44,481 bases of DNA from Nitrospirota bacterium (GCA_040752355.1 JBFMHE010000001.1:416150-460630); one strand, 5' to 3'; numbered from the stretch's first letter, positions 25,851 to 35,113 are shown. The notes: generated by a model from the letters alone, not told the origin. Program-made: numbers and translations.

Positions 25851-27015
25851 TGAATATCCTCGTCCAGAGATTCTTCCTCTTCAGCTCCGGACTTTCCTTG
25901 ATCGAGAGCTTCTTCTCGAAGGCGGCCATGCGCTTTCTCAGGACCTCGATCTCCCGGGATAACGCGGGATCGTGCCGGTCTCTCTCTGTTTCACCGTCAT
26001 TCCCTTTTGAGAGCAGAGCGAGCACGCTGTCGAGGCGCTTTTCTACTTCAGCAAGACGCGCCAGCAGGTCCTCGCGCTCGGCCCTGGATATCTCCGCCTT
26101 GTGGCGCGAGGCTTCGAGGAGCTCGAGGCGGCTGAGCAGGCTCTGCAGGGTGTCCCGGTCGATGAGCGGTTCATGATGCTCCTGGACGCTCACATCGTGC
26201 CAGTACCCATGGCTGTTCTCGATCTCTCCTATCACCTCTTTCACGAAGTGCAGTGATATCTCCTTCGTCTCCTCGGCGTAGGCGGAGAGCATGAGGAAGT
26301 CGCAGGCGATATTGATGAGCCGCGGGATGCCCCTGCTGAATTTGTGGATGGCGTCAATGGAGCCCTCCTGGAAACGGACCGCCTGCCGGTTGCCGGCGAT
26401 TTCGAGGCGGTGGAGGATATAGGCCTCGGTCTCTTCACGGGTTATCGGCTGGAGCTGGCAGCTGATGCTGATGCGCTGGCGGAGCTGGCGCAGCTCGGGC
26501 CTGGCGAGCACCTTCAGGAGCTCGGGCTGGCCGACGAGGATTATCTGGAGGAGCTTGGCCTTGTCGGTCTCGAGGTTGGAGAGGAGCCGTATCTCCTCGA
26601 GCAGGTCGGCCGAGAGGTTCTGCGCTTCGTCGATGATGAGCATCGATTTGCCGCCCCGGGCGTACTCGCCGATCAGGAAATCGCTCAGGTCGCTCAGCAT
26701 CTCTGTCTTGCTCTTTCCCTTGACCTGAAGGCCGAAATCCTCGTTGATCATCGAGATGAGCTGCTCGGAGGTGACCCGCGTATTGTTGATCCGGGCGAGC
26801 TTGATGTCGCTGCCGAGGCCCTTCATCATCTTCCTGATGACCGTTGTTTTTCCGGTGCCCACCTCGCCGGTGACCAAAATGAAGCCGGCATGTTCGGCGA
26901 TCCCGTAGTTGAGGTGGATGAGCGCGCGCTTATGCGCCTTGCTCAGCATCAGGAACCCCGGGTCGGGGACGAGCTCGAAGGGCTTGCATCTGAGTCCGAA
27001 AAAAGAGATATACAT
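25846..27015 (-). CDS. XrtA-associated secretion ATPase (ExeA/GspA-like), 389 aa
   Basis: AAA-type ATPase with Walker A GEVGTGKT (residues about 50-57) and Walker B LIIDEAQNL (D129/E130). The opening FGLRCKPFELVPDP is the ExeA-family signature and matches the PEP-CTERM locus subgroup TIGR03015. The C-terminal ~110 residues form a coiled coil rich in Glu, Leu and Arg. No peptidoglycan-binding domain is seen. It probably powers or organises EPS export together with the chain-length protein and kinase; the exact step is not known for the family. Confidence 0.92.
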   Translation of the reverse strand: MYISFFGLRCKPFELVPDPGFLMLSKAHKRALIHLNYGIAEHAGFILVTGEVGTGKTTVIRKMMKGLGSDIKLARINNTRVTSEQLISMINEDFGLQVKGKSKTEMLSDLSDFLIGEYARGGKSMLIIDEAQNLSADLLEEIRLLSNLETDKAKLLQIILVGQPELLKVLARPELRQLRQRISISCQLQPITREETEAYILHRLEIAGNRQAVRFQEGSIDAIHKFSRGIPRLINIACDFLMLSAYAEETKEISLHFVKEVIGEIENSHGYWHDVSVQEHHEPLIDRDTLQSLLSRLELLEASRHKAEISRAEREDLLARLAEVEKRLDSVLALLSKGNDGETERDRHDPALSREIEVLRKRMAAFEKKLSIKESPELKRKNLWTRIFN

Positions 27016-27020
27016 GGCCG

Positions 27021-27121
27021 TCAGCCTTCGGTTGTCAGCATTCAGCTCTCCGGAGAAGAGACCGCCTGCTCATGGCTTCTGCTTTTCCTCCGGCTGCTGA
27101 CCGACGGCAGCTGATCGCTTC
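27021..27121. repeat. Heptamer-phase arrays (copies C and D) around the tyrosine kinase stop codon
   Basis: TCAGC units at 27021, 27035 and 27042 (degenerate at 27028) lie just after the kinase stop. GCTGA units at 27096 and 27110 (degenerate at 27103) lie inside the last codons of the kinase. The two runs are in opposite orientation and could pair as a hairpin. Confidence 0.55.
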
Positions 27122-27945
27122 TGATCGCCATACCGATAGCGATAATAGCTGTCGGCAGTCCTCGCCAGGTATCCCGGTATATCATTCAGTACGACGCCCA
27201 GCACCGGGGTGCCCCTGATCAGCGCAAGCGCCCTGGCGACGTCCTTCTGATGGGTCCGGTCAGCATGCACGACGAACACGACGCCGTCCATATGCCTGCT
27301 CAGGGAGAGGGCGTCGGCCGTGATCAGCACCGGCGAGGTGTCGAAGATGATATAGCGGTCCTTATACCGGTGCTTCATCTCTTTTACAAGCTCCTTCATC
27401 CTTCCGGATGAGAGGAGCTCGGCGGGGTTCTCCGGGGGCTCCCCGGCAGGGAGGAGCACCAGCTTTCCTATGCCTGTCCTGACAAGGACATCCTGGAGCT
27501 CCGCCTTCCCGCTCAGATAGTCGCTGAGCCCGCAGCGGGGATTGAGACCGAGATAGGTGTGGACCGACGGCATTCTGAGGTCCGCATCGACAAGGAGCAC
27601 CGTATGGTCGATCTCCTGGGCGAGGGCCAAGGCGAGATTGATCGCGGTGAGGGACTTTCCCTCGCCGCCGGTAGTGCTCGCCACCATGATGATATTCCGG
27701 AAGTCCTTTGCCGTATCCCTGATGAGACGGGCCCGGAGCCTCTTGTACTGCTCTGCATTCGCCGAAAAGGGGTCGGTAATGCAGACGACATGGGGATCGA
27801 CCAGTGCGGCATCGATCACCTCGGGGCCGGACACGAAGGTGTGCTGCCCTGCGCCATTCCGGCTCTCTGCGGGTTGCGGCGGCGCACCCGGGCCCAGCTC
27901 GCGGGCCTCGACCGCCTTCTCCAATGCCTTCTCTATCTTGCTCAT
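27070..27945 (-). CDS. XrtA-associated tyrosine autokinase (BY-kinase), 291 aa
   Basis: Cytoplasmic BY-kinase with Walker A ASTTGGEGKS (about 89-98), Walker A' VLLVDADLR (about 116-124) and a Walker B-like strand IIFDTSPVL. The C-terminal tyrosine cluster TADSYYRYRYGD is the autophosphorylation tail. The partner membrane activator is the chain-length protein encoded 80 bases upstream, so this is the split (Gram-positive CapA/CapB-like) form as in family TIGR03018. Phosphorylation cycles control polymer length and export. The last ~17 residues (KRSAAVGQQPEE and on) are encoded by a heptamer repeat array and look eroded. Confidence 0.93.
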   Translation of the reverse strand: MSKIEKALEKAVEARELGPGAPPQPAESRNGAGQHTFVSGPEVIDAALVDPHVVCITDPFSANAEQYKRLRARLIRDTAKDFRNIIMVASTTGGEGKSLTAINLALALAQEIDHTVLLVDADLRMPSVHTYLGLNPRCGLSDYLSGKAELQDVLVRTGIGKLVLLPAGEPPENPAELLSSGRMKELVKEMKHRYKDRYIIFDTSPVLITADALSLSRHMDGVVFVVHADRTHQKDVARALALIRGTPVLGVVLNDIPGYLARTADSYYRYRYGDQKRSAAVGQQPEEKQKP

Positions 27946-27975
27946 TCGTTGCTCCTTATGGGTTAGTAACCGCTG

Positions 27976-28022
27976 TCAGCTCTCAGCCATCAGCTTTCCC
28001 CGTGCTGACCGCTGACGGCTGA
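27976..28022. repeat. Paired heptamer arrays (copy E), best example
   Basis: Three TCAGC units in 7-base steps (27976, 27983, 27990) are followed by three GCTGA units in 7-base steps (28004, 28011, 28018). The two runs are reverse complements, so the region can fold into a long interrupted hairpin between the chain-length and kinase genes. Confidence 0.75.
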
Positions 28023-28025
28023 CGG

Positions 28026-29600
28026 TTAAAAGCTGATAATAGTGATCCCCATGTAGCGGTAGAGCGCCTCTTTTATCAGCACCAGGAGGATAACACTGAC
28101 GTATGCCCCTGCAGCAGCGAATATCTTTCGCTCCATCCTCTTTGCCGCCATCAGCTTCGCATCAGCGACCTCGATGCGTTGTATCGAAGCGAGGACCGGC
28201 AGCTTGAGCACTGTCTCGATGGAATCGTCATCCTTGAAGGAGGGGCTCAGCGCCTCCAGCGCCAGCGCCGCACCGAAGCCCGCTGCAAGGCCGAGCCCGA
28301 TGCCCATCAGGATCAGCTTCACCCGGTCGGGCTTGACCGGAATGACGGGGAGGACCGCGGGATCCACGACCCTGAAGGCCTCGGACTTGTCGGTGAGCTC
28401 GAGGTCCTTCGAGACCCTCGCCTGCTCGAGCTTCTGGAGCAGGTCGTCATAAATCTTCTGGTAGACATTCCTGTCCCGCATCAGCTTCATCCATTCTTCC
28501 TGGCCCTTCGGCATGCTGCCGAGGATGCCCTGAGCAGTCTGCTGCTGCCGGGCCAGCTCCCCTGCACGCGCACGGAGCGATTCGATTTCAGCGTCGGTCT
28601 TGGCCAGGTCCTCCTTCAGCTGCTGATAGATAGGGTTCAAGGTCGATGTCTCGGAGCCGGTGGTGTCCGGCGGCGCATCCTTTGCCCGGGCGATCTCCCG
28701 TTTCAGCTCCTCGATCTCCCCCTTGATCTTGATGATCTCGGGATGGTTGTCGGTGAACTTAGCGGAGAGGAGGACGATCTGGTTGCTGAGGTAGTTGAGC
28801 CGCGACTGGGGAGATCCCTCACGGGTTACCATGGCGACGGTCAGCTCCTTCTCGCCGGATATCTGCTTCTTGAGATTGTCCCGACGCCTCGTCAGCTCCT
28901 TCAGCCTTATCTCCGTCTCTATCTTCGCGGTCTGGAAGTTCTCCACCCTGCCGAGCAGCGTGGCTTCGCTCTGGGGGATCATGCTCGGGTGCTTCTCCCT
29001 GAACTCCCTCATCTGCTTGTCCGACTCCTCGAGCTTTGCCTTGTACTCCATGAGCTGGCTCTGGATGAACTCGAAGGCGCCGTAGGCGTCGGATCTCCTG
29101 AACCCGAGGTTCTCCTCGATATACTCGCTCACCAGCGTATTGACAATATCGCGGGCCTTCCGCGGATCCGGCCCGGTGTAGGCGATGGTGAAGAGGTCGG
29201 CCGTCTCCTTGCCCCGCGGCGTTTTTATGGTAATCGCGAGGCTGGAACGTACATTCTCGATGAGGCTCTCGTATTTGTCGGGAGTCCTGGCGTAGACATC
29301 CATGTCGAGCTTCTTGATGACCCGCTCTATGATATTACGGCTTATCAGCCGGTCCTTGATCGTCCTCAGCCGCTCCTCCATACTCGTAGCAACGCCGACG
29401 CCCTTTATGAGCGGGTCCATCACCGCGCTCCGCTGGACGAAGACGGTGGAGCTCGCCTCGTAACTCTCGGGCCAGAAGAAGCTCCCCCAGGTAAATCCGG
29501 AGGCGACGACGAGAAAGATCGCGAGTATGAGATACCGGTGCTTGAGGACCACTCCCCAGTACCGGCGCACATCGAATTCCTTGGTCGTCTGCGATGCCAT
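28026..29600 (-). CDS. XrtA-system polysaccharide chain-length protein (Wzz/PCP family), 524 aa
   Basis: Two membrane helices bracket the protein (about 29-48 and 490-512), the standard Wzz/PCP layout. The N-terminal Wzz domain has WPESYEASSTVFVQ, and a long coiled-coil periplasmic region spans about 180-400 with Glu/Lys-rich helices. A second proline-rich helix segment (VDPAVLPVIPVKPDRVK) precedes the last membrane helix, as in GumC-like PCP2 proteins. Matches family TIGR03007. A GGGGGGA ribosome site lies just before the ATG. It sets polymer length and activates the tyrosine kinase encoded next. 9 bases after the export gene. Confidence 0.92.
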   Translation of the reverse strand: MASQTTKEFDVRRYWGVVLKHRYLILAIFLVVASGFTWGSFFWPESYEASSTVFVQRSAVMDPLIKGVGVATSMEERLRTIKDRLISRNIIERVIKKLDMDVYARTPDKYESLIENVRSSLAITIKTPRGKETADLFTIAYTGPDPRKARDIVNTLVSEYIEENLGFRRSDAYGAFEFIQSQLMEYKAKLEESDKQMREFREKHPSMIPQSEATLLGRVENFQTAKIETEIRLKELTRRRDNLKKQISGEKELTVAMVTREGSPQSRLNYLSNQIVLLSAKFTDNHPEIIKIKGEIEELKREIARAKDAPPDTTGSETSTLNPIYQQLKEDLAKTDAEIESLRARAGELARQQQTAQGILGSMPKGQEEWMKLMRDRNVYQKIYDDLLQKLEQARVSKDLELTDKSEAFRVVDPAVLPVIPVKPDRVKLILMGIGLGLAAGFGAALALEALSPSFKDDDSIETVLKLPVLASIQRIEVADAKLMAAKRMERKIFAAAGAYVSVILLVLIKEALYRYMGITIISF

Positions 29601-29609
29601 CGTCCCCCC

Positions 29610-30458
29610 CTAAAAGATGCCCGACTTGACCCTGACGATATCGCCCGGTTTCAGGGGCAGGTTCTTGTCGAGGTCGCCGCCCTTGATGACATCCTTCATT
29701 CTCACCTCGATGTTTTTCACCTCGTCGCCCTCTTTCCTGATGACGACGACGCTGTTCTGGCTGGCGAACTCGGTAAACCCCCCGCTGCTCAGTATGGCGT
29801 CGAGCGTCGTCATCCCGTCGATGAAGGGGAGCATGCCCGGGGTCTTCACCGCACCGATCACCTTGATCCGCCGCTCCACGTTCAAGGGGACGAAGATCAC
29901 GTCGTTCGGCTGCAGGAGCAGGTCCTGGGAGACATCGCCCTGCCGCACCAGTTTATAGAAATCGACAGTGAGCTTTTTGCCCTCCCTCATCAGGTAGGCG
30001 CTCCTGAGATCGGCATCCATCTTGAACCCGAGCAGCGAGAGCAGCTGAATGAGCGTGGTATCCCGCTTGAGCGTTATCGCGCCCGAGGTCGTGCCCGAGA
30101 CGGACCCGCCGTCGCCACCGCTCGAAAGGCCCTCGCCGAGGATATATACCTTGTAGCTGTTCACTTTCGTAATCACGACGCTCACGGTCGGTGTCTTTAT
30201 GAACTTGCCGAACTCCTTCTCGAGGAGCGCTTTCAGCTCCTGGGAGGTGAGGCCCGACGCCTTGACCTCGCCGACGAAGGGGACCGAGATCATGCCTCCG
30301 GGCCGTACCGGCACGGTCACGGTCAGCTCAGGGTGCCCCCACACGGAGAGCATCAGCTCATCCTCCTCGCCGATCGCATTGTATCCGCTGCAGAGCGCAG
30401 CAAAGCCCATTATCGATACCAGGACAACAACCGCTATGACAGGTATCCTTGTTCCCAC
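29610..30458 (-). CDS. XrtA-associated EPS export protein (Wza/OPX-like), 282 aa
   Basis: Starts with GTG at 30458, 7 bases after an AAGGAGG ribosome site. An N-terminal signal peptide (about 1-26) is followed by a Poly_export domain (DELMLSVWGHPELTVTVPV) and one or two SLBB-type domains (about 95-280, RRIKVIGAVKTPGMLPF). This corresponds to the PEP-CTERM locus export family TIGR03027. It would form or contact the outer-membrane exit for the polymer. Short for a full Wza and without an obvious C-terminal amphipathic barrel helix, so another outer-membrane component may be needed. Confidence 0.9.
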   Translation of the reverse strand: MGTRIPVIAVVVLVSIMGFAALCSGYNAIGEEDELMLSVWGHPELTVTVPVRPGGMISVPFVGEVKASGLTSQELKALLEKEFGKFIKTPTVSVVITKVNSYKVYILGEGLSSGGDGGSVSGTTSGAITLKRDTTLIQLLSLLGFKMDADLRSAYLMREGKKLTVDFYKLVRQGDVSQDLLLQPNDVIFVPLNVERRIKVIGAVKTPGMLPFIDGMTTLDAILSSGGFTEFASQNSVVVIRKEGDEVKNIEVRMKDVIKGGDLDKNLPLKPGDIVRVKSGIF

Positions 30459-30499
30459 GCTTCTTCCTCCTTGGTCAAGCAGAGCTCGGCGCCCGGCTG

Positions 30500-30541
30500 T
30501 CAGTCCTCAGCAGCCTGACAGCTGATTGCCGATAGCTGCCT
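30500..30541. repeat. Heptamer-phase arrays (copy F) between EpsB-like and export genes
   Basis: TCAGT at 30500 and TCAGC at 30507 in 7-base phase are followed by CCTGA at 30514, GCTGA at 30521, GCCGA at 30528 and GCTGC at 30535. Opposite orientations allow pairing, as in copy E. No promoter was recognised in this 86-base gap. Confidence 0.6.
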
Positions 30542-30544
30542 TCA

Positions 30545-31888
30545 TCATCGGGCCCCTCTGCCGAAGAGTATCACCTTAATGGTTTCCAGGATAATACCTA
30601 TATCGAAGAGCATCGACATATGTTTAATATAGAAGAGATCGTAGCGGAGCTTCTCGATGGCGTCGTCCACCGACGATCCGTAAGGGTAGCGTATCTGCGC
30701 CCACCCTGTCAAACCCGGCTTGACGGCATGGCGCTGGGAGTAGAAGGGAATGATCTTGCTCAGCCCCTCGATGAACTCGGGACGTTCCGGCCGCGGGCCG
30801 ATGAGGCTCATGTCGCCCCTGAGGATATTGAAGAGCTGCGGAAGCTCGTCGAGACGGCTCGTGCGCAGGAACCTGCCGATCCGCGTCACCCGCGGATCGT
30901 CCTGCTGCGCCCATACAGCGCCGCTGGACTTCTCCGCATCCTGGCGCATGGTCCTGAATTTATAAAGCGTGAAGAGCTTCCCCTGCTCCCCCATCCTCAC
31001 CTGCCTGAACAGCACGGGGCCTTTCGAATCGAGCTTTATGAGCAGCGCGATGAACGGCGCCAGCGGCGCGGCCAGTATGCATCCGACAAGGGCGGCCGCG
31101 ATATCGAAGAGCCGTTTCGCGGCCCGCTTCGGTTGTGTCAGCTTCAATTCGCCGCAGAAGATGAACCAGCTCGGGGTAATGTTCTCGATGAGGAGTTTGC
31201 CGGTAATATCCTCGTAAAACGACGGCGCGTCCAGGACATCGACCCCGTCGAACTTGCAATTGAGAACATCCTGCAGGGGGAAGACCCCCCGCCGTTCTGA
31301 GAGAGAGACGACGAGCCGCTGGATTCTCTCCCGTTTCACGATAGTACAGAGGTTCTTGCTCGTGCCGAGGATCGACCCTGCAGGGACCTGGGGCGGGGTG
31401 TCCTCTAGGGCGACGTATCCCGCAACCGTGTGACGGGAGTTCGCCGAGGAGATCACCTCGCTCATCTTGAGCGCAAGGGGACCGGTGCCGAGGATGAGCA
31501 CCCTCCGGGCGAACCCCGGCGCACTGCTGGTGGACATGTAGCCCTGGTGCCAGAAAAACTGAAGAGCTCCGAAGACAGCGATCGACGCAAGGAGCAGGCG
31601 CCGTTCCAGCATAAGCGTGGGGACGATATAGAACAATGAGGACAGGAGGAGGAGGGTTATGAGCAGCGCCAGAACAATGCGTGCAAAACGCTCCCGCACG
31701 GGCATGAACTTGTTCGTATTATAGAGCTCGGTCATGAACGAGGAGAAGAGAATAACGCTTCCTATGAGCACTACCTGCACGAGGTCCCGTGGGGTCCCGA
31801 TCTTCTGCCCGAGCAGGGCGTGCCCGGACCATACGGCCAGAACCGAAAGAGAGACATCACCGGCGATGAGGTGCGTCCTCCTCCTCAT
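30545..31888 (-). CDS. Initiating undecaprenyl-phosphate sugar phosphotransferase (TIGR03013-like, EpsB), 447 aa
   Basis: About four N-terminal membrane helices, a CoA-binding-like/Rossmann middle ([18 protein letters not shown]) and the bacterial sugar transferase domain at the C-terminus. That domain shows [27 protein letters not shown] and the basic-acidic block [20 protein letters not shown] then GPRPE. This polyisoprenyl-phosphate hexose-1-phosphate transferase (WbaP/PglC fold) loads the first sugar on undecaprenyl phosphate and so starts EPS synthesis. It is one of the marker genes for XrtA loci. Only four bases separate it from prsT upstream. Confidence 0.93.
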   Translation of the reverse strand: MRRRTHLIAGDVSLSVLAVWSGHALLGQKIGTPRDLVQVVLIGSVILFSSFMTELYNTNKFMPVRERFARIVLALLITLLLLSSLFYIVPTLMLERRLLLASIAVFGALQFFWHQGYMSTSSAPGFARRVLILGTGPLALKMSEVISSANSRHTVAGYVALEDTPPQVPAGSILGTSKNLCTIVKRERIQRLVVSLSERRGVFPLQDVLNCKFDGVDVLDAPSFYEDITGKLLIENITPSWFIFCGELKLTQPKRAAKRLFDIAAALVGCILAAPLAPFIALLIKLDSKGPVLFRQVRMGEQGKLFTLYKFRTMRQDAEKSSGAVWAQQDDPRVTRIGRFLRTSRLDELPQLFNILRGDMSLIGPRPERPEFIEGLSKIIPFYSQRHAVKPGLTGWAQIRYPYGSSVDDAIEKLRYDLFYIKHMSMLFDIGIILETIKVILFGRGAR

Positions 31889-31892
31889 GGGA

Positions 31893-34673
31893 TCAGGGGC
31901 GTTTCGTGCCCCTCAACTGCGAGAGCGCCTGGGCCGCTTCCTTCGCCTCCGGGAAGTCCCCTGCCCGGAGCGCCCGCTGGAGCGTATCCGCCGCCTTTGC
32001 GGCATCGCCCGTTTCCTTGTAGGCGAGCGCAAGGTGATAGCTCACCGACGGATTGTCCGGAAGCTGCTCCGAGGCCCGCTTGAGCACTTTCAGCGCATCC
32101 TCTTTCCTGCCGTTTTTAAGAAACACGAAGCCCAGGGTGTCCAGGATTTCGGGACGGTCGGGCGCCAGCTTATACGCCGTTACCGCAAGCTCGAGGGCCT
32201 TCTCCTTGCTCCCGTATCCCTGCGTATAAAGGTAGGCGAGGTTGTTCAATGCCGGGAGGTAATTCTCCGCTTTCGCAAGCACCTCCTGGTATTTCTTCAC
32301 CGCCTCGGCCTTCTTGTTCGTCACCTCGAGGACCGCTCCCTGGCCGAAGAGCGCCTGCACATCCCGGGGATGGTGCCGCTCGATCTCCCGGTAGGTGCTC
32401 ATCGCGAGCGTATAGTCTTTTTTCCGGGTATAGAGCGAGCCCAGTTTCAGTGAAGCGGCGAGGTCTTTCGGCTCCGTCTGCAGTCCTCTCTTGAGGCTTT
32501 CTATCGCCTTGTCGATCTTGTTCCGGTTCTCATAAACGGAGGCGAGGACCACATAGCCCGCTGCAGAGCGGGGTCTGTAATCGATTATCTTCTGGGCGGC
32601 CTCGGCAGCGCGCGCCTCGTCTCCCATGAGCGCATAGAGCATCGCCAGCTCGGCCCTCATCCCCACATTGTCGGGCTTCTCCGCAAGCTTCTTATCCAGG
32701 AGTCTTACTGCCGGCGCATAGTCTTTCATGGCAACGTAGGTGGCGACCAGGAGCGGCACCCCTCGTTCCGGACTCGCAGCCTCGATCTGCTGGAATGCCG
32801 ACAGCGCCTCCTTGTATCTCTTTGCGCCGGCATAAACCCTCCCTTTTGCTTCGAGGGCCTCGAGCGCCTTGGGATGCGCCCGATGCATCTCATCGAGTAT
32901 CCCTGCCGCCTTATCGACCTCTTTCTTCTTGGCATGATACTGGGCGAGGGCCAGAAAGGCTGCCGGACTCTGCGCCTCCTTCGCTTTCGTATAGAACGCC
33001 AGGGCATCGCCCTCCTTGCCCTGGAGCTCAAGCGTTGCCGCGGAGCCTAACAGGGCGGCGAGATTCTTCGGATCCCTCTGCAGTACCGCACGGTATTCCT
33101 CCATCGCCTTGGCATACTCACCCCTGGCCGTGTAGTATGTCGCCAGGTTGAAGTAGGGAGGGAAATAGGCGGGGTTGCTCTCCTTTGCCTTGCGCAGGTA
33201 TCCCAGCACATCGGCATACTTCTTCTCTCTCAGGAGGACCGCGGCTATGCTGTTGTAGACGACGGCGTCCGTGTCTTTGCCGGTAAGCCCTTCCTTGAGA
33301 AGCTCGGTTGCTCTGCCGTAGTTCTTCTGCTTGACATAGTAAGAGGCCAGAAGAAAGCGGGTGTTGAGGACATCAGGGGCGACCTTCACGGCTGTCTTGA
33401 GCTCGGACTCGGCCTCCTTCAGGTTGCCCATGCTGAAGTTGAAGATGCCCTTCTTGAGATGGGCGTCAACGAGCTTCGGATCGATGTCGATCGCCGTATT
33501 GAGCTCGCGCATCGCCTCGTCATGCATTCCCTTCATAATATAGGCGCTGCCGAGCATATTGTGAGCCAGCGCGTTCTGGGAGTCCATCTCCAGGACCTTT
33601 TTTATCTCTGCCACCGCGGTGTCGGTCCTGTTCTGCCTCATGAGCAGCATGGCAACCAGCAGGCGCACCTGGTGGAAGGACGGATGGTGGTCGAGTATCC
33701 GTTTGAACTGCGTCAACGCGACCTCATACTCGCCCAGGTTATAATGGCTGAGACCGAGGAAATAGTAGGCGAACAGGTTGGCCTGGAGAGCAATGCCTCT
33801 CTGGAGCTCCGCTATGGCCTCACGATAATTCCGTTTATAGTAATAGACTATTCCCTTGAGCGTGCTCCCTTCCGCTTTTTTAGGGAACCTCTTGAGCAGG
33901 TCGTCGGCTATTGTCCCCGCCTTGTCGAGCTCGCCTCTCTCGACATGGATGATGCCCCTGCGATAAGGAGCGTTACTGTCCTGCGGGTTGATGTCCTCGA
34001 TCTTCTTGTAGAGCTCGATCGCACGATCGCTCCGCTTCGCCTTGAGCTCGACGCCGGCGAGGAGGTAGTACGCTTTGGCGTTCTTCTGGTCTTTGCCGAT
34101 AATCTCCTCTAGAATCTTCTGCGCCTGGTCGGCCCTCCCGTCCGCTATGTACGCCTGCGCCAGCCCGAACCTGGCCGATACCCGTTCGGGATCGGCCTTC
34201 ACCACCCGGAGAAAATGCCTCTCTGCTTCCCCGGCATCACCCTTCACAACGGAGGCATAGCCGAGAAGCTCCGTTGCATCAGGGTTGTCCGGGTGCGCCG
34301 CAAGATAGGCGTTCGCCTCTTTCATCGCTTCGTCGGGCTTGTTTCCATCGAGGTGGACGCGCGCCATCTCGAGCTGGAGCTCGGTGCGCGAAGGGTCCAT
34401 CCTCATCGCCTTCTGCAGCTCCCGCTCGGCCTGTTCGAGCTTGCCGCTCGCCCGGTACGCCTTCGCCAGCTGGTAGCGGGCATCGAAGAAGTTCTGGTCT
34501 TTCTCGAGGGCGCTCTTGAGGGCTACGATAGCCCCCGACGGGTTTCCCTCCTTCATGAGCTTGACCGACTCGCTGAGCAGCTCCTCTTTGGTCTTGCCCT
34601 GGCAAGAGATGAGCAGGGAGACGAGGAACAATGCCGAGAATCCCTTAGCGACAGCACGCAATAGCTTAGCCAT
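31893..34673 (-). CDS. prsT: PrsT, TPR-repeat lipoprotein of the PEP-CTERM system, 926 aa
   Basis: Start placed at ATG 34673, 7 bases after GAGGAG; the longer frame from 34688 would have its first codons overlapping that ribosome site. A lipoprotein signal ends in LLISC with C24 as the lipidated residue. The rest is roughly two dozen tetratricopeptide repeats (typical unit ANPDATELLGYA or AYYLLAGVELKAKRSDRAIE). This is the PrsT family (TIGR02917). Such proteins act as periplasmic or outer-membrane scaffolds for EPS export or PEP-CTERM protein handling. It is first in the EPS operon and its position upstream of the EpsB-like gene is standard for XrtA loci. Confidence 0.93.
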   Translation of the reverse strand: MAKLLRAVAKGFSALFLVSLLISCQGKTKEELLSESVKLMKEGNPSGAIVALKSALEKDQNFFDARYQLAKAYRASGKLEQAERELQKAMRMDPSRTELQLEMARVHLDGNKPDEAMKEANAYLAAHPDNPDATELLGYASVVKGDAGEAERHFLRVVKADPERVSARFGLAQAYIADGRADQAQKILEEIIGKDQKNAKAYYLLAGVELKAKRSDRAIELYKKIEDINPQDSNAPYRRGIIHVERGELDKAGTIADDLLKRFPKKAEGSTLKGIVYYYKRNYREAIAELQRGIALQANLFAYYFLGLSHYNLGEYEVALTQFKRILDHHPSFHQVRLLVAMLLMRQNRTDTAVAEIKKVLEMDSQNALAHNMLGSAYIMKGMHDEAMRELNTAIDIDPKLVDAHLKKGIFNFSMGNLKEAESELKTAVKVAPDVLNTRFLLASYYVKQKNYGRATELLKEGLTGKDTDAVVYNSIAAVLLREKKYADVLGYLRKAKESNPAYFPPYFNLATYYTARGEYAKAMEEYRAVLQRDPKNLAALLGSAATLELQGKEGDALAFYTKAKEAQSPAAFLALAQYHAKKKEVDKAAGILDEMHRAHPKALEALEAKGRVYAGAKRYKEALSAFQQIEAASPERGVPLLVATYVAMKDYAPAVRLLDKKLAEKPDNVGMRAELAMLYALMGDEARAAEAAQKIIDYRPRSAAGYVVLASVYENRNKIDKAIESLKRGLQTEPKDLAASLKLGSLYTRKKDYTLAMSTYREIERHHPRDVQALFGQGAVLEVTNKKAEAVKKYQEVLAKAENYLPALNNLAYLYTQGYGSKEKALELAVTAYKLAPDRPEILDTLGFVFLKNGRKEDALKVLKRASEQLPDNPSVSYHLALAYKETGDAAKAADTLQRALRAGDFPEAKEAAQALSQLRGTKRP

Positions 34674-35075
34674 TCGATAACTCCTCATATTAGGATTTCA
34701 TTTGTTATTGAGAAATAAAGACCACAGCGAGAATTCCGGCAATGCTCCGCCCTCTCAGTTACAGGCTCAATAGCTGAGAAGATTGCCTATACCTGAAATA
34801 ACAGGATTAGAGATTGTTACAGCAAATTAAAGACAAATACTTACCTATTAATGCCTATAAATTTTATAGAATCGTATCCGTTAAAATCAAGGCTTGCAGC
34901 ATACGGGACACCTCTCCAAGAAGGGGCTTATTAACAAACGCTGCTCTTATTTAATCGACCGGATCCGGCTCTACTTTAGCAGCGAGGGGATCGAACGACC
35001 CTATGCGGAGGAGGAGAGAGACCTCATTAAGCTCCGAGCATTGCGCATGCGCTTACAGCGGAGAGCAGTGTGAAG
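34674..35075. other. Intergenic region upstream of prsT
   Basis: AT-rich stretch of about 400 bases with no gene. I see one sigma-70-like promoter candidate (34863-34890) and one weak -24/-12-like match on the minus strand (34739-34754, AGGGCGGAGCATTGCC). No RNA gene was recognised. Confidence 0.6.
34863..34890 (-). promoter_or_regulatory. Possible sigma-70 promoter for the EPS operon
   Basis: Minus strand: TTGATT (-35), 16-base spacer, TATAAA (-10). It lies about 190 bases before the prsT start. The spacer is one base short of optimum and both boxes are imperfect. Confidence 0.3.
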
Positions 35076-35113
35076 TGTCAAGTTTTCTGACAGTGTTGTC
35101 GAAAAACTTTACA
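35076..35113. promoter_or_regulatory. 38-bp imperfect palindrome, predicted PrsR enhancer site (copy 2)
   Basis: Left half TGTCAAGTTTTCTGACA and right half (reverse complement) TGTAAAGTTTTTCGACA, separated by GTGT. The half-site is the same as in copies 1 and 3. It lies between prsT (minus) and the PilZ gene (plus), about 200 bases upstream of the sigma-54 promoter at 35284-35299. Confidence 0.65.

Noticed and set aside
28179-30518. Long plus-strand open frame of about 780 codons opposite the chain-length and export genes
   Set aside because: It is antisense to two clear family proteins in GC-rich DNA; the translation is compositionally biased and shows no domain.
34739-34754. Minus-strand AGGGCGGAGCATTGCC as a sigma-54 promoter for prsT
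   Set aside because: The -12 box fits and the spacing is right, but the -24 box has only GG and one more match, so I list it only as weak.
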